In this document: one piece after another, positions 27,812-39,169 of the stretch | Layout: each line of letters opens with the position of its first letter | Numbering within the stretch: position 1 is the stretch's first letter | DNA from: Halothiobacillus sp. | Lineage (GTDB): Bacteria; Pseudomonadota; Gammaproteobacteria; Halothiobacillales; Halothiobacillaceae | Reading direction: 5' to 3' | NCBI RefSeq assembly: GCF_028710545.1 | Contig: NZ_JAQTTX010000006.1 | Location: forward strand, 1 to 64,000 | Length of the DNA: 64,000 bases | The notes under the pieces: generated by a model | Told to the model about the DNA's origin: nothing | Databases searched by the model: none | Seen by the model: the letters and a program-made list of their open reading frames with translations, nothing else | Program-made: the position numbers and the translations under genes

Positions 27812-28117
27812 TTATCCCTTCATCTCTGTCAGGTCTTCGACATTGATGGTCCGCCGATTGCGGAACAGCGTCACCAGGATCGCCAGGCCGATCGCCGCCT
27901 CGGCTGCCGCCACGGTCAACACGAAAAACACAAACACTTGACCGTTGATATCGCCCAGGAAGTGGGAGAAGGCAATGAAATTGACATTCACGGCCAGCAG
28001 CATCAATTCGATCGCCATCAGCAGGACGAGGATATTTTTCCGGTTCAGGAAGATGCCAGCCACACTGATGGAAAACAGTATTGCTCCGAATACCAGAAAC
28101 TGGGACAGACTAATCAC
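27812..28117 (-). CDS. nuoK: NADH-quinone oxidoreductase subunit K
   Basis: Small three-helix membrane subunit (101 residues) next to the quinone chamber. The conserved glutamates on helices 2 and 3 are seen in [19 protein letters not shown] and [16 protein letters not shown]. Start is GTG at 28117, overlapping the nuoJ stop; a GTG start is reasonable for the overlap and fits the family's N-terminus ([12 protein letters not shown]). Confidence 0.95.
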   Translation of the reverse strand: MISLSQFLVFGAILFSISVAGIFLNRKNILVLLMAIELMLLAVNVNFIAFSHFLGDINGQVFVFFVLTVAAAEAAIGLAILVTLFRNRRTINVEDLTEMKG

Positions 28118-28770
28118 GGTGCTTTTCTCCCGCTGAGTTTTGACGTGTCGTCGTCAGCTTCGGACTCGACGGGTGTCGAGGAAGCCATCTTCACCACGCG
28201 AATCCGATCACCTCGATTGACTTTCACCTGCGCATCGATGTTCTGGTACAGAGCGCCTTCACGCTTGCGATGCGCCAAGGCGATGGCCGATACAATCGAA
28301 ACCAGCAGAATGAACGCAGCAATTTCAAAGGGATAGACATATTCTGTGTACAGCACCGAGCCCAGTGCCAGGGTGTTGGAGGTGCCGACTGCCGCCGGAG
28401 TCGGTGCGGGATAATTCGCCAGACCAAAGGCATGGGAACCGACGATCAAGCCCAACTCGACCACCATCACCAGCGCAACAAAGACACCCACCGGCAAGTT
28501 ACGCACGAACCCCTCGCGCAACGGTGCCAGATTGATATCCAGCATCATCACCACGAACAGGAACAACACCATCACCGCGCCGACGTAGACCAGCAACAGC
28601 ACGATGCCGAGAAATTCCGCTTCCATCAGAATCCAGGTCAGCGCCGTGGTAAAGAAGGTCAGCACCAGGAACAGAGCCGCATGGACAGGGTTTTTAACCG
28701 TGACCACCCGGATGGCCGAAATCACGGCCGACGAGGCAAACACATAAAAAAGAAACTGATACAGAGTCAT
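28114..28770 (-). CDS. nuoJ: NADH-quinone oxidoreductase subunit J
   Basis: Five-helix membrane subunit of complex I. The 218-residue product has the signature [27 protein letters not shown] in helix 3, where a pi-bulge is known in the family. The C-terminal cytoplasmic tail after helix 5 (from about residue 170, with [27 protein letters not shown]) is longer than in E. coli (184 residues) but is typical for beta- and Xanthomonas-type NuoJ. It overlaps nuoK and lies 62 nt after nuoI. Confidence 0.95.
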   Translation of the reverse strand: MTLYQFLFYVFASSAVISAIRVVTVKNPVHAALFLVLTFFTTALTWILMEAEFLGIVLLLVYVGAVMVLFLFVVMMLDINLAPLREGFVRNLPVGVFVALVMVVELGLIVGSHAFGLANYPAPTPAAVGTSNTLALGSVLYTEYVYPFEIAAFILLVSIVSAIALAHRKREGALYQNIDAQVKVNRGDRIRVVKMASSTPVESEADDDTSKLSGRKAP

Positions 28771-28832
28771 TCAATTCTTCCTGATTAATACCGGCTCTAA
28801 TGCCGACTGTTTGAGACGAGTCATTGCGCGTC

Positions 28833-29321
28833 TCAACGGTACGGGGCGTCGGCCAATCGATCGGCGGCAATCTGGGACTCCAGTCGATCGCCAATCTCCA
28901 GCAGTTTTTCTTTGGTCATGATCTGCTCGCCGCGCTCTTCGAAGTGATATTCAAACACACGGGTTTCAACAATCGAATCAACGGGGCAAGCCTCCTCGCA
29001 GAAGCCGCAGTAAATGCATTTGAACAAATCGATATCGTAGCGCGTGGTTCGCCGGGTGCCGTCCTCGCGCTCTTCCGACTCGATGGTGATCGCCAGTGCC
29101 GGGCAGACAGCCTCACATAGCTTGCAGGCAATGCAGCGTTCTTCGCCATTGGCATAGCGGCGCAGGGCGTGCAACCCACGGAAACGTGGCGACATCGGTG
29201 TTTTTTCTTCCGGATACTGCACGGTGAACTTGCGGCCGAAGAAGTACTTGCCGGTCACCGACAGACCCAGGAACAACTCCCACAAAAACCAGGTTTTAAC
29301 AAATTGTTTGAATGCGTTCAT
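28833..29321 (-). CDS. nuoI: NADH-quinone oxidoreductase subunit I
   Basis: Peripheral-arm subunit holding two [4Fe-4S] clusters (N6a and N6b) that carry electrons towards N2 in NuoB. The 162-residue product contains both ferredoxin motifs, [12 protein letters not shown] and [18 protein letters not shown], with all eight cysteines, and the N-terminal amphipathic region that leans on NuoH. The C-terminal [21 protein letters not shown] is as in related bacteria. Start [10 protein letters not shown] at 29321. Confidence 0.96.
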   Translation of the reverse strand: MNAFKQFVKTWFLWELFLGLSVTGKYFFGRKFTVQYPEEKTPMSPRFRGLHALRRYANGEERCIACKLCEAVCPALAITIESEEREDGTRRTTRYDIDLFKCIYCGFCEEACPVDSIVETRVFEYHFEERGEQIMTKEKLLEIGDRLESQIAADRLADAPYR

Positions 29322-29392
29322 CGCCCATTACCTCTGGGTGTTTTCTCGGGCCAAATCAAACTTGGTTAACCCGAGATCAGGAAATCCCAAGC

Positions 29393-30451
29393 TCAAGAAA
29401 ACCATGGCCCGACCTTGAAATACACCAACACACCCTCAACGAAAATCCAGACGATGGTCACAGGGATAAACACTTTCCACCCCAGACGCATGATCTGGTC
29501 ATAACGGTATCGAGGGAACGTGGCCCGGAACCACAGGAACAGGAACAGCAGGATCGCAATCTTGATAAAGAACCAGAAGATCCCGGGAATAAAATCGAAA
29601 ATCGATTCCAGCGCGGTTCCCTGGAAGGGGGAAAGCCAGCCGCCGAGAAACAACAGCGCAGTCAATGCCGAAATCAGGATCATGCTGGCGTATTCGGCCA
29701 ACATGAACAGCGCAAACGTGATGCCGGAGTATTCAACGTGGAAACCGGCGACGAGTTCTGACTCGCCTTCTGTGATATCAAACGGTGCGCGGTTGGTCTC
29801 GGCTACGCCGGAGATGAAATAAACCACGAACATAGGCAGCAGTGGCAACCAGTACCATGTCAGGATATTGCCGGATTGATGCTCGACGATCTCGGTCAGA
29901 TTCAGACTCCGGGCCGCCATGAGCACGCCGACCAAGGCGAAGCCCATCGCCAATTCATACGCCACTTTATGTGCCGCAGAACGCATGCCACCGAGCAGCG
30001 CATACTTCGAGTTGGAAGCCCATCCGGCCAGGATCACGCCATACACACCGGCCGCACCGATGGCCAGCACATAGAGCAAGCCCGCGTTGATATTGGCCAG
30101 AACCCAGCCCTTGTCGAATGGAATAACCGCCCATGCGACAAATGACGCCACCAGAATCAACACCGGCGCCAGATAGAAAATGAACTTATTGGCGACGTTA
30201 GGAGTGATGATTTCCTTGAACAGCAGTTTGAACACGTCGGCAAACGGCTGGAATAAACCCTTGGGGCCAACGCGGTTCGGGCCGATGCGCACCTGCATGT
30301 AGCCGATGACCTTCCTTTCGAAATACGTCAGATAAGCCACGGCGATGACCAACGGCAGCAGAATGACCAGCACCCAGAGGGTGTTGACCACCAGATATTG
30401 CCAGGCCGGTGACATCCAGCCGATGACCGGATGCAGCAATTGATTCAGCAC
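29393..30451 (-). CDS. nuoH: NADH-quinone oxidoreductase subunit H
   Basis: Eight-helix membrane subunit that joins the quinone site to the membrane arm. The 352-residue product has [29 protein letters not shown] (first amphipathic loop and acidic residues at the quinone entrance), [19 protein letters not shown], and [22 protein letters not shown] near the C-terminus, all family hallmarks. It overlaps the end of nuoG by 7 nt. Confidence 0.96.
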   Translation of the reverse strand: MLNQLLHPVIGWMSPAWQYLVVNTLWVLVILLPLVIAVAYLTYFERKVIGYMQVRIGPNRVGPKGLFQPFADVFKLLFKEIITPNVANKFIFYLAPVLILVASFVAWAVIPFDKGWVLANINAGLLYVLAIGAAGVYGVILAGWASNSKYALLGGMRSAAHKVAYELAMGFALVGVLMAARSLNLTEIVEHQSGNILTWYWLPLLPMFVVYFISGVAETNRAPFDITEGESELVAGFHVEYSGITFALFMLAEYASMILISALTALLFLGGWLSPFQGTALESIFDFIPGIFWFFIKIAILLFLFLWFRATFPRYRYDQIMRLGWKVFIPVTIVWIFVEGVLVYFKVGPWFS

Positions 30452-32835
30452 GCCACTACCTCCCGTGACACTTCAACCAAACCGCCGATGGCTGGCAGCA
30501 CGGCACTCACTTCGCTGACATAAATCAGCAATGCGCCCTGCGGCACGGAATCATCGAACTTAACCGTCATCTCGGTTGAGCAGCCGGACTGGGTGATGGT
30601 CACGACACCGCCCTCATCCCAATTTTGTTCTGCCGCATCGGCAGGATTGACGAGGCAATGTCGTTGTTTTTTCGCCAAATCAGTCATCTGCAAAGGCGCG
30701 GCGCGGCGGATCACGCCGTCGATGGCATACATGGCCACCGGCGCAATGCGCACCCAGCCTTCTGCCGATGAAGCCGCCACCGGTCGAACCGCGCCGAGCA
30801 CGTCACTTTCATTGCTCAGGCTGACCTCGGCGCACTGGGATTGTACTTCCGCACGCACCTCGGCGGCATCCATGAAATCGAAGCCAGCCAGATCCAGCAG
30901 ATTGCCGAGTACCCGCAGAACTTTCCAACCCGGACGGGACTGGGCCCAAGAACGGACGATGCCCCGTTGCGGCTGCCAACGACCTTCGCCATTGACCCAC
31001 GTGCCCGCAGATTCAACAGCCGTACCAATCGGCAGCAAAATATCGGCAAACTCAAGTTGGCTTGAACTGACATGAGAAACCAGACTGACCACGCACTCGG
31101 CCTCACGCAACCGGGCCACTGCTTCGGTACCAGCCTGGGTATCGAGATCCGGCTCGACACCCAGGAGCAGCATCGCAGGTGTCGGTGACTGCAGTAGTGT
31201 TTGGGCATTTGCTCCAGTCCCAACCGCAGCCTGGCCACCGGCCAGACGATGCGGCACGGCACCGGCCAACCAGGCACCCGGCTGATTACCCCCTTGCGGC
31301 AGGATACCCAGAGAGACATCAAGCGCCTTGGATAGACGACCGGCCAGATAGCGAATCGCGCCGTACTGCGGATCGTTCTGCGCCAGATGCCCCAGAAAAA
31401 TCGCGGCATTCGCGCCCTGTTCGAGATCAGCAAGAATTTTCGTGCACAGTTCCGTATCAACCGGCGCGGACTCAACCAGTCCTTCAGGCAAAGTCACGCC
31501 TGCCGTTCGGCTCAAGGCAATCAGGACATCCAACAAGCCGCCGTCTGGTGCGCAGGGCCATTGCGCAGCACGGAAGGTCAGAGATTCTTTGACCGGGTGA
31601 ACCACATGAATCCGCGCTCGCTTGGTCAGCGCCGCCATGCGTAGACGATGACCGAACAGCGGGATGTCCTCACGGATCGAACCACCAATCACCAGCACCG
31701 ATGTGAGCTGGCTGATCTGGGCGATGTCCATGCCGAACCACGGCATGACCGGATCACCCGCATCGGCCGAGAAATCAGTCTGGCGCAGGCGATGATCGAC
31801 GTTGTTCGAGCCCATGCCACGAATGATTTTCTGGAACAGGTACAGTTCTTCCAGGCTCGCGTTGGGAGAGATCAGCCCACCCAAGGCTTGAGCACCCTGC
31901 TGCTGCACGATGCCCTGAATTTTTTCAGCCACCAGAGCGAGTGCGGTATCCCAATCGGTTGCATGCCATTGCCCATCTCGCTTGACCATAGGCTGCGCCA
32001 GACGATCTTCGGTGAACAAGCCGGTGTAGGCATAACGGTCACGATCCGACAACCAGGTTTCGTTGATCAGATCATTATCACGCGGCACCGTACGCATCAC
32101 CTTCCCATCACGGGTGTGCAGGTACAGATTCGAGCCGAAGGCATCATGGGTTGAGATGTGCGGCTGCTGCACCAACTCCCACGGGCGGGCTGTATAACGC
32201 GACGGCTTGGCCGTGAGCGCGCCCACCGGACACAGATCGATCACGTTGCCGGACAACTCGGACGTCACGCTTTTGGCAATGTAAGTACCGATTTCCATGT
32301 GGTCGGAACGACCGACCACACCCAGTTCCTTCAGACCTGCAATTTCTTCGCCGAAACGGACGCAACGCGTGCAGTGGATGCAGCGCGTCATGTCGGTGGC
32401 GATCAGTGGGCCGATATTCTTGTCCTTGACCACACGCTTGACTTCGGAATACTGCCCGACGCCTTCACCATAGCCCATGGCCAAATCCTGCAACTCGCAC
32501 TCACCGCCCTGATCGCAAATCGGACAATCGAGCGGGTGGTTGATCAGCAAAAACTCCATGGTCGCGCGCTGGGCAGCCAGCGCTTTGGGGCTACGGGTCA
32601 GCACGCGCATGCCTTCGGAAATGGGTGTTGAGCAGGCAGGCAGCGGCTTGGGCGCACGCGCCACTTCAACCAGGCACATCCGGCAGTTGGCCGCGATTGA
32701 AAGTTTGCGGTGATAGCAAAACCGGGGGATATTGATGCCAGCCTGATCGGTCACTTCGATCAGCATATCGCCCTTGCGCCCTTTCAAGGGAATGCCATCA
32801 ACTTCGATGGTGATCAAATCGTCGTGAATACTCAA
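30445..32835 (-). CDS. nuoG: NADH-quinone oxidoreductase subunit G
   Basis: Large iron-sulfur subunit of the NADH dehydrogenase module. N-terminal [2Fe-2S] domain with [15 protein letters not shown], a His/Cys segment [14 protein letters not shown], the [4Fe-4S] motif [13 protein letters not shown] and a C-terminal molybdopterin-oxidoreductase-like fold without cofactor. No upstream ATG is available in frame after the nuoF stop. TTG at 32835 ([13 protein letters not shown]), preceded by AGGG, fits homologues best and gives about 796 residues; a TTG at 32880 inside nuoF is the alternative. The C-terminal half diverges from E. coli NuoG, as is usual for this subunit. Confidence 0.93.
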   Translation of the reverse strand: MSIHDDLITIEVDGIPLKGRKGDMLIEVTDQAGINIPRFCYHRKLSIAANCRMCLVEVARAPKPLPACSTPISEGMRVLTRSPKALAAQRATMEFLLINHPLDCPICDQGGECELQDLAMGYGEGVGQYSEVKRVVKDKNIGPLIATDMTRCIHCTRCVRFGEEIAGLKELGVVGRSDHMEIGTYIAKSVTSELSGNVIDLCPVGALTAKPSRYTARPWELVQQPHISTHDAFGSNLYLHTRDGKVMRTVPRDNDLINETWLSDRDRYAYTGLFTEDRLAQPMVKRDGQWHATDWDTALALVAEKIQGIVQQQGAQALGGLISPNASLEELYLFQKIIRGMGSNNVDHRLRQTDFSADAGDPVMPWFGMDIAQISQLTSVLVIGGSIREDIPLFGHRLRMAALTKRARIHVVHPVKESLTFRAAQWPCAPDGGLLDVLIALSRTAGVTLPEGLVESAPVDTELCTKILADLEQGANAAIFLGHLAQNDPQYGAIRYLAGRLSKALDVSLGILPQGGNQPGAWLAGAVPHRLAGGQAAVGTGANAQTLLQSPTPAMLLLGVEPDLDTQAGTEAVARLREAECVVSLVSHVSSSQLEFADILLPIGTAVESAGTWVNGEGRWQPQRGIVRSWAQSRPGWKVLRVLGNLLDLAGFDFMDAAEVRAEVQSQCAEVSLSNESDVLGAVRPVAASSAEGWVRIAPVAMYAIDGVIRRAAPLQMTDLAKKQRHCLVNPADAAEQNWDEGGVVTITQSGCSTEMTVKFDDSVPQGALLIYVSEVSAVLPAIGGLVEVSREVVAC

Positions 32836-32854
32836 AGACTTAACCCTGTATCTG

Positions 32855-34144
32855 TTAGACCGTCGCCAAACCGTCAGCAATCATGCTGTGGCCATGCTCG
32901 ATGTAATATTCAAATTCGTGACGGAAATGCTTGAGGAAGCTGCGCACGGGTACGGCGGCCGCATCACCCAGCGCGCAGATAGTCCGTCCTTCGATCTTGC
33001 TGGCCACGTCATCCAGTCGGTTCAAATCGGCCATAGCCCCCTTGCCTTCAACAATGCGGGTGAGCATCCGGTAAAGCCAACCGGTACCCTCACGGCAGGG
33101 TGTGCATTGACCGCAGGACTCCGAATAGTAAAAACGCGAGATACGGCGCAAGGCTTCGACCATGCACGCCGAATCGTCTATCACGATCAGGCCGCCCGAA
33201 CCGAGAAACGTGCCTGATTTGGCGATGGCGTCATAATCCATGGTGGTCTGCATCATCACGGAACCCGGCACCACGGGCGTGGAGGTGCCGCCCGGGATCA
33301 CCGCCTTGAGCTTGCGGCCTTCGCGTACGCCACCGGCCATAGCCAGCAGTTCACCGAATGGCAGACCCATCGGAACCTCGAACACTCCGGGCTTGTTCAC
33401 ATGACCGGAAACGGAGAAGAGCTTCAACCCCCCGCTGTTCGGCACGCCCAGATCAGCAAACCACTTGCCGCCGTTACGCATGATGGCGGGAACCGACGAC
33501 AATGTTTCGGTGTTGTTCACCGTGGTCGGGCGACCATACAAACCAAAGTTGGCCGGGAACGGTGGCTTGAATCGAGGTTGGCCTTTCTTGCCTTCCAGAG
33601 ATTCGAGCAAGGCAGTCTCTTCGCCGCAGATGTAGGCACCGGCGCCCAACGAACCGTACAGATCGAAATCAATGCCGGAGCCTTGCAAGTTCTTGCCCAG
33701 CAAGCCCAACTCGTAGGCTTCCTTGACCGCGGTTTCAAAACGACGGAACACGAGATCGGTGAACTCGCCGCGCATGTAGTTGTAACCCACCGTGGCGCCA
33801 ATGGTGTAACCCGCGATCGCCATCCCCTCTACCAGAGCATGGGGATTGTTGAGCAGAATCTGACGATCCTTGGCGGTACCCGGCTCGGATTCGTCCGAAT
33901 TGCATACGATGTATTTCTGCCCCGGCGCATTGCGCGGCATGAACGACCATTTGAGACCGGTCGGGAAACCCGCACCGCCTCGACCACGCAGGTTTGAGGT
34001 TTTCAGCTCTTCGATAATCAGTGCCGGATCGGTTTTTTCGGCCAGGATTTTCCGCCAAGCCGAATACCCGCCAATCTTGAGATAGCTCTCAAGCGTCCAA
34101 GGCTCATCAAACTGCATCGTCGCAAAACAGACTTGTTCCGTCAT
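32855..34144 (-). CDS. nuoF: NADH-quinone oxidoreductase subunit F
   Basis: NADH-oxidising subunit that binds FMN, NADH and the N3 [4Fe-4S] cluster. The 429-residue protein has [19 protein letters not shown] (nucleotide loop), [14 protein letters not shown] (FMN), [32 protein letters not shown] and the cluster motif [12 protein letters not shown] with a distal Cys in [13 protein letters not shown] lies 8 nt before the ATG at 34144. It follows nuoE after 4 nt. Confidence 0.97.
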   Translation of the reverse strand: MTEQVCFATMQFDEPWTLESYLKIGGYSAWRKILAEKTDPALIIEELKTSNLRGRGGAGFPTGLKWSFMPRNAPGQKYIVCNSDESEPGTAKDRQILLNNPHALVEGMAIAGYTIGATVGYNYMRGEFTDLVFRRFETAVKEAYELGLLGKNLQGSGIDFDLYGSLGAGAYICGEETALLESLEGKKGQPRFKPPFPANFGLYGRPTTVNNTETLSSVPAIMRNGGKWFADLGVPNSGGLKLFSVSGHVNKPGVFEVPMGLPFGELLAMAGGVREGRKLKAVIPGGTSTPVVPGSVMMQTTMDYDAIAKSGTFLGSGGLIVIDDSACMVEALRRISRFYYSESCGQCTPCREGTGWLYRMLTRIVEGKGAMADLNRLDDVASKIEGRTICALGDAAAVPVRSFLKHFRHEFEYYIEHGHSMIADGLATV

Positions 34145-34148
34145 CGCG

Positions 34149-34646
34149 TCACTCCAGTTTATCGAGAATGGCGTCCACCTTCTCGGGTGTCAACCGTTCG
34201 TAATAGACATGATCGACCTGCATCATCGGGCCACCGTCGCAGGCCGCGAGGCATTCTTCTTCCACCTTGAGGTAGATTCGGCCATCAGGAGTCGATTCAC
34301 CGAGTTTGATACCCAGTTTCTTCTCACAATGCGCCACAATCTCGTCCGAGCCCATCAAAGCACATGAAATGTTGGTACAGATGGATACGTGATGCCGGCC
34401 ACAGGGTTTTGTTTCCAGCATGGAATAGAAGGTCGCCACTTCATAAACGGAAATAGGTGGCAGATCGAGATACTCGGCAACCGCATCCATCAGGTCCGTC
34501 GTCAGATAGCCTTCATTCTGGTGCTGTGTTTCGCGAAGCGCGGCCAGCACGGCAGATTGCTTCTGCTCGGGCGGATATTTACTAAGCCAATGATCAATTT
34601 CATGGCGTGTGTGATCGCTCAGCAAATGAATCTTACTGTCTTTCAT
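34149..34646 (-). CDS. nuoE: NADH-quinone oxidoreductase subunit E
   Basis: Thioredoxin-like subunit with the N1a [2Fe-2S] cluster. Four cluster cysteines are seen in CTNISC and CLAAC (ahead of DGGPMMQVD). The helical N-terminus includes [26 protein letters not shown], typical of NuoE. 165 residues; the start overlaps the nuoD stop by one base (TAATG). Confidence 0.96.
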   Translation of the reverse strand: MKDSKIHLLSDHTRHEIDHWLSKYPPEQKQSAVLAALRETQHQNEGYLTTDLMDAVAEYLDLPPISVYEVATFYSMLETKPCGRHHVSICTNISCALMGSDEIVAHCEKKLGIKLGESTPDGRIYLKVEEECLAACDGGPMMQVDHVYYERLTPEKVDAILDKLE

Positions 34647-35899
34647 TAACGGTCCACCTCACCAAAAACAATATCTTGCGTACCGATAATCGCCACGACA
34701 TCGGCCAGCATGTGCCCGCGCGACATCTCATCGAGAGCAGATAGATGCGCAAAGCCCGGCGCGCGGATTTTCAAGCGGTACGGCTTGTTGGCTCCATCGG
34801 AAACGAGGTAAATCCCGAACTCACCCTTCGGATGCTCAACCGCGGCATAGGTCTCGCCTTCGGGTAGGCAATAACCCTCGGTGAACAATTTGAAATGGTG
34901 AATCAGCGATTCCATGTCCGCCTTGACTTCTTCCCGTCGTGGCGGCGCGATCTTGCGGTTATCCACCATGACCGGACCTGGGTTCTTGCGTAGCCAGTCA
35001 ATACATTGCTTGATGATCCGGTTGGATTGCCGCATTTCCTCGACCCGAACGAGGTACCGATCGTAGCAATCACCAGTCACGCCCACAGGAATGTCGAAAT
35101 CCAGCTTGTCGTATACGGCATAGGGCTGCTTCTTGCGCAGATCCCACTCGACACCGGAACCACGCAGCATCGGGCCGGTAAAGCCGAGCGCAATCGCGCG
35201 CTCCGGCGAAACGATGCCGATATCCACCGTACGCTGTTTCCAGATTCGATTATCGGTGAGCAGCGTCTCGTACTCGTCCACATAACCCGGGAATCGCTGG
35301 GTGAAGTCTTCGAGGAAATCCAGCAGGGAACCCTGGCGGGACTCGTTCATGCGCCGGACATCGCGCTCGCTATGCCACTGTGATTTCTCATACTGCGGCA
35401 TTGTGTCTGGCAAATCCCGCGCGACGCCGCCCGGCCGATAATAAGTAGCGTGCAAGCGCGCACCGGAGACCGCTTCGTAGCAATCCATCAGATCCTCCCG
35501 TTCGCGGAAGGCATAGAGGAAAACGGTCATCGCACCGATGTCCAGCGCATGCGCACCGAGCCAGAGCAAGTGGTTCAAAATACGGGTGATCTCGTCAAAC
35601 ATGACGCGTATGTACTGCGCCCGTTCGGGAATCTCCAGATTGACCAACTGTTCGATGGCACGAACATAGGCATGCTCGTTGCACATCATGGAAACGTAAT
35701 CCAGTCGATCCATATAACCGATAGACTGGTTATAGGGTTTGCTTTCTGCCAGTTTTTCGGTGCCACGATGAAGCAGACCGATATGCGGATCGGCGCGAAC
35801 GATGGTCTCGCCATCCATCTCCAGTACCAGGCGCAATACGCCGTGGGCGGATGGATGCTGTGGGCCGAAATTCAGCGTGTAATTGGCAATTTCCGGCAT
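34646..35899 (-). CDS. nuoD: NADH-quinone oxidoreductase subunit D
   Basis: 49-kDa-type subunit that forms the quinone-binding pocket with NuoB. The 417-residue protein begins with [26 protein letters not shown], containing the quinone-site His, and has [29 protein letters not shown] with the conserved Tyr, and a C-terminal DIVFGEVDR ending. It is separate from NuoC (not fused as in E. coli), which is the usual state outside the enterics. Confidence 0.97.
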   Translation of the reverse strand: MPEIANYTLNFGPQHPSAHGVLRLVLEMDGETIVRADPHIGLLHRGTEKLAESKPYNQSIGYMDRLDYVSMMCNEHAYVRAIEQLVNLEIPERAQYIRVMFDEITRILNHLLWLGAHALDIGAMTVFLYAFREREDLMDCYEAVSGARLHATYYRPGGVARDLPDTMPQYEKSQWHSERDVRRMNESRQGSLLDFLEDFTQRFPGYVDEYETLLTDNRIWKQRTVDIGIVSPERAIALGFTGPMLRGSGVEWDLRKKQPYAVYDKLDFDIPVGVTGDCYDRYLVRVEEMRQSNRIIKQCIDWLRKNPGPVMVDNRKIAPPRREEVKADMESLIHHFKLFTEGYCLPEGETYAAVEHPKGEFGIYLVSDGANKPYRLKIRAPGFAHLSALDEMSRGHMLADVVAIIGTQDIVFGEVDR

Positions 35900-35901
35900 G
35901 A

Positions 35902-36636
35902 TCAGCGTCCTCCCCGCGCGGGCTCTTCGGGCACGACGTATCGGCTATCGTGGCGGTGCACCTTGGGCACCAGCACACGCGGCTCAATGGAAACGGGCTC
36001 GTAAACCACCCGGTTCTTATTTGGGTCGAACCGAACTTCGACGTTACCGATCAATGGGAAATCCTTGCGCATCGGATGACCAACGAAGCCGTAATCCGTG
36101 AGGATCCGGCGCATGTCGGGATGGTCATCGAACAGAATACCGAAGAGATCGAATGCTTCGCGTTCGAACCAGTTAACGACAGGCCATATAGCCACGACCG
36201 AAGGAACGGTCGGCAGTTCTGCATCGACACAGGGAATCCGGACGCGGACACGCCAGTTGTGCTTGTATGAAAGCAAATGGGCCACAACGGCGAAGCGGGG
36301 ACGATCCTGATTGCCAGACGGCATCTCATCCCCAAACTTCAGGCGGGCATTACTGGCCGGTTCGACGCCGCGACTGTAACCCGCATAGGACACACTTTCC
36401 TCACCAGCCCATTCTTGCTGCCCATATTCCAGATAGTCGATTCCACAAAGATCGACGCATTGATCAAAATGGGTTTCAGGCGCGGTAGCCAAACGCTTTG
36501 CCGCTTCTTGCCAGTGCGCTGCCGCCACCTCAATGGTGATTTCATCCAACGCAACGGTCAGATTGATCAACAGATCGCCAAGCACAGATTCCAGGGCTGG
36601 TTTCAGGGCCGGATTAAGCCTTTGCTGCACAGTCAT
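35902..36636 (-). CDS. nuoC: NADH-quinone oxidoreductase subunit C
   Basis: 30-kDa-type peripheral subunit of complex I. The signature [22 protein letters not shown] is present ([39 protein letters not shown]). The 244-residue product has an acidic central insert ([35 protein letters not shown]) compared with minimal NuoC. It is separate from NuoD, 2 nt apart. No strong Shine-Dalgarno is visible before the ATG at 36636. Confidence 0.95.
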   Translation of the reverse strand: MTVQQRLNPALKPALESVLGDLLINLTVALDEITIEVAAAHWQEAAKRLATAPETHFDQCVDLCGIDYLEYGQQEWAGEESVSYAGYSRGVEPASNARLKFGDEMPSGNQDRPRFAVVAHLLSYKHNWRVRVRIPCVDAELPTVPSVVAIWPVVNWFEREAFDLFGILFDDHPDMRRILTDYGFVGHPMRKDFPLIGNVEVRFDPNKNRVVYEPVSIEPRVLVPKVHRHDSRYVVPEEPARGGR

Positions 36637-36673
36637 AATGATCTACTTTGCCTATTGTTTTGCGCCAACACAA

Positions 36674-37153
36674 TCAGCTCCGTGCGATTGTATTGGTACG
36701 GCGAATCTTGTTCTGAAGCTGAATGATTCCGTACAGCAAGGCCTCGGCCGTTGGCGGACAGCCCGGAACGTAAATATCGACCGGCACGATCCGGTCGCAA
36801 CCACGCACAACAGCGTAGGAATAGTGATAGTAACCGCCACCATTGGCACAGGAACCCATGGAGATAACCCAACGGGGCTCAGCCATCTGATCATAGACCT
36901 TGCGCAATGCAGGAGCCATTTTATTGACCAGCGTACCCGCCACGATCATGACATCCGACTGACGCGGGCTGGGACGGAAAACGACACCGAACCGGTCCAG
37001 ATCATAACGCGCAGCACCCGCATGCATCATTTCGACTGCACAGCAGGCCAAACCGAACGTCATGGGCCAGAGCGAGCCGGTGCGCGCCCAGTTAATCAGC
37101 TTGTCGGCAGAAGTGGTGACGAAGCCTTTTTCGAGAACGCCTTCTATTCCCAT
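36674..37153 (-). CDS. nuoB: NADH-quinone oxidoreductase subunit B
   Basis: Holds the terminal cluster N2 that reduces quinone. The adjacent cysteines in [10 protein letters not shown], the Cys in [15 protein letters not shown] and that in [14 protein letters not shown] are the four N2 ligands. Start is ATG at 37153 ([23 protein letters not shown]), overlapping the end of nuoA by 10 nt; the frame runs slightly further upstream inside nuoA but homologues begin here. About 159 residues. Confidence 0.96.
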   Translation of the reverse strand: MGIEGVLEKGFVTTSADKLINWARTGSLWPMTFGLACCAVEMMHAGAARYDLDRFGVVFRPSPRQSDVMIVAGTLVNKMAPALRKVYDQMAEPRWVISMGSCANGGGYYHYSYAVVRGCDRIVPVDIYVPGCPPTAEALLYGIIQLQNKIRRTNTIARS

Positions 37154-37500
37154 TCCAGCGCCCCCTTCTTCCACTCATACACAAAGCCGACGACCAGAAC
37201 ACCCAAGAAGATGGCCATGGCAATCAACCCGAAATGCCCGATCTGGTCCAGAGCCACAGCCCACGGGAACAAAAAGGCAATTTCGAGGTCGAAGATAATA
37301 AATAGTATGGCGACGAGATAGTAACGCACATCGAATTTCATGCGTGCGTCTTCGAAAGCGGCAAAACCACATTCGTAGGGAGCGTTCTTGGCCGAATCCG
37401 GGCGGAATGGAGCGAGAAGCTTGCCGCCAAACAACAACCCCAAAGAAAACAGCACGGCAACGCCGAAGAAAATCAGGATGGGAAGATAACCTTCTAGCAC
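37144..37500 (-). CDS. nuoA: NADH-quinone oxidoreductase subunit A
   Basis: First gene of the complex I operon: a three-helix membrane subunit (118 residues) beside the quinone chamber. The loop PYECGF with its conserved Cys, and [26 protein letters not shown] with the membrane Asp/Glu pair, are diagnostic. The operon promoter is expected between here and the tRNA-Leu, or read-through from secG/tRNA may occur; no clear promoter was identified in the 124-bp gap. Confidence 0.96.
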   Translation of the reverse strand: MLEGYLPILIFFGVAVLFSLGLLFGGKLLAPFRPDSAKNAPYECGFAAFEDARMKFDVRYYLVAILFIIFDLEIAFLFPWAVALDQIGHFGLIAMAIFLGVLVVGFVYEWKKGALEWE

Positions 37501-37624
37501 GGGGCACCCTCTCGGTCAGCGCGAACCAACGTCCGCTTGATTTTTCGCGCGCGAACTAAAACCCAGCACACAAGCGATTCCTGCGGACTGGCCTAATCTT
37601 ATTATTATTTTACTTACACAAAAT

Positions 37625-37709
37625 TGGTGCGGACGGTGGGACTCGAACCCACACAGCTTTCGCCACTACCCCCTCAAGATAGCGTGTCTACCAATTCCAC
37701 CACGTCCGC
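37625..37709 (-). tRNA. tRNA-Leu (anticodon GAG)
   Basis: On the minus strand the 85-nt molecule starts GCGGACG and ends CGTCCGC-A-CCA, giving a perfect 7-bp acceptor stem with an encoded CCA. The D arm (GTGGAATTGGTAGACAC), anticodon stem CTATC/GGTAG with loop TTGAGGG (anticodon GAG), a long variable arm as expected for class II tRNA-Leu, and a T arm GTGGG-TTCGAGT-CCCAC are all present. It reads CUC/CUU codons. The location behind secG is the same as E. coli leuU. Confidence 0.97.
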
Positions 37710-37801
37710 GAAATCTGCGCCTGCCTTCACCAGCGATCACACTGGCGCAACAGGCTTTCTAATCAGCACAAGCCAAGTCTTATATCAGGTCATTTACCAG
37801 G

Positions 37802-38272
37802 TCATTTACTTGGCACATCGGCCGGTTGGGTTGACCCATTCGCTGCCGGTGCGACCTGCTCACTACCCACTGATGTGGATGGCACATCTGAAGGTTTACC
37901 TTGACTCGCTGGTGCAGGGGTCACTGACTCAGAAGGTGAAGGTACTGAATTCTGTGGATTTGGCGCTGTGCCCATCCCATCATTCTTATTGGAGTCCGTC
38001 TTTGAAACGGGCACAGAATTTACCACGCTGGAAGGACTATGTGAAGTATTAATGACGTAAGCGAGCAGCAAACTGGTCGCAAAAAAAGCAACCACGAGCC
38101 AGCCCGTCATTTTTTGCAGAAAGGTCGCCGCACCACGCGCACCAAATACGGTGCCAGACGAACCCGAGCCGAAGGCGGCCCCCGCATCGGCGCCCTTGCC
38201 ATGCTGAATCAGCACCAGACCAATCAAGGTCAAACCAATCAGCACATGTCCAATCAAAATCAATGTTTGCAT
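37802..38272 (-). CDS. secG: Protein-export membrane protein SecG
   Basis: Auxiliary subunit of the SecYEG translocon. From ATG 38272 (MQTLILIGHVLIGLTLIGLVLIQHGKG) the protein has two membrane helices (about 2-22 and 54-74) joined by the conserved GAAFGSGSSGTVFGARG loop. At about 156 residues it is longer than E. coli SecG (110) because of a Ser/Pro/Thr/Asn-rich C-terminal tail of about 75 residues. An upstream in-frame start inside tpiA is rejected. It overlaps the tpiA stop by one base (TGATG). Confidence 0.93.
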   Translation of the reverse strand: MQTLILIGHVLIGLTLIGLVLIQHGKGADAGAAFGSGSSGTVFGARGAATFLQKMTGWLVVAFFATSLLLAYVINTSHSPSSVVNSVPVSKTDSNKNDGMGTAPNPQNSVPSPSESVTPAPASQGKPSDVPSTSVGSEQVAPAANGSTQPADVPSK

Positions 38273-39042
38273 CACACGGTTCCAAGCGAGTCGGCCGCAG
38301 CACGACAAATAATCAGAAAATCTTCTGCCTTCAGAGATGCGCCGCCAATCAAGCCGCCATCAATATCAGGCTGGGAGAACAGTTCGGCCGCGTTATCCGG
38401 CTTGACCGACCCACCGTATTGAATGCGCAGGGTACGCGCGACCGGTTCGTTCAGCCCGGCAATCAGACCACGAATCGTAGCGTGCATTGCCTGCGCCTGC
38501 TCGGGCGAAGCGGTCAAACCGGTCCCGATGGCCCAGACAGGCTCATACGCGATGACGATCCGATCAAACGCTGCGACACCGACCTCGTCGATGACCGCCT
38601 GAACCTGAGCACACACGACTTCGTTCATGTGCCCAGCCTGGCGCTCTTCCAAAGTCTCACCCACGCACAGAACGGGCATGAGGCCGGCTGCCAGGGCGCG
38701 CCCGACCTTACGGGCAATCACCTCGTCGCGCTCACCAAAAAGGGCGCGACGCTCGGAGTGGCCGATCAGCACATACTGACAGCCGACATCGCGCAGCATA
38801 GCAGCCGAAACCTCTGCCGTGTAGGCACCTTCGACATACTCAGAGCAATCCTGAGCACCCACTTTCAAATCCGTATGCGCCACTTGACGCACCGTTTGTG
38901 GAATAAGAACGAATGAGGGGCAAACCCCTACATCGATCGCATCCAATCCCGTCACCCCGGCAAGAATGCCAGCCACAAGCGCCTCAGACGAGGCCGTTGA
39001 GCCGTTAAGCTTCCAGTTTCCGAGTACGATTGGCTTACGCAT
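38272..39042 (-). CDS. tpiA: Triosephosphate isomerase
   Basis: Interconverts dihydroxyacetone phosphate and glyceraldehyde 3-phosphate in glycolysis, gluconeogenesis and the Calvin cycle. The 256-residue TIM barrel has the catalytic Lys in LGNWKLNG (near residue 11), His in IGHSERR, the catalytic Glu in IAYEPVWAIGTG, and the phosphate-binding YGGSVK and GGLIGGASL. Position between glmM and secG is as in Pseudomonas and relatives. Confidence 0.97.
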   Translation of the reverse strand: MRKPIVLGNWKLNGSTASSEALVAGILAGVTGLDAIDVGVCPSFVLIPQTVRQVAHTDLKVGAQDCSEYVEGAYTAEVSAAMLRDVGCQYVLIGHSERRALFGERDEVIARKVGRALAAGLMPVLCVGETLEERQAGHMNEVVCAQVQAVIDEVGVAAFDRIVIAYEPVWAIGTGLTASPEQAQAMHATIRGLIAGLNEPVARTLRIQYGGSVKPDNAAELFSQPDIDGGLIGGASLKAEDFLIICRAAADSLGTV

Positions 39043-39169
39043 GCCGTCCTATTTCCCCTTGGTTCTGCTTTTTCTGGAACGCACCAGCGCCCCGATCTGT
39101 TATCAAAAAGGCCGATAAGGTTACTTGTACGAGCGAGTTAAATCAATCATTCATACACGCTTCATGCCA

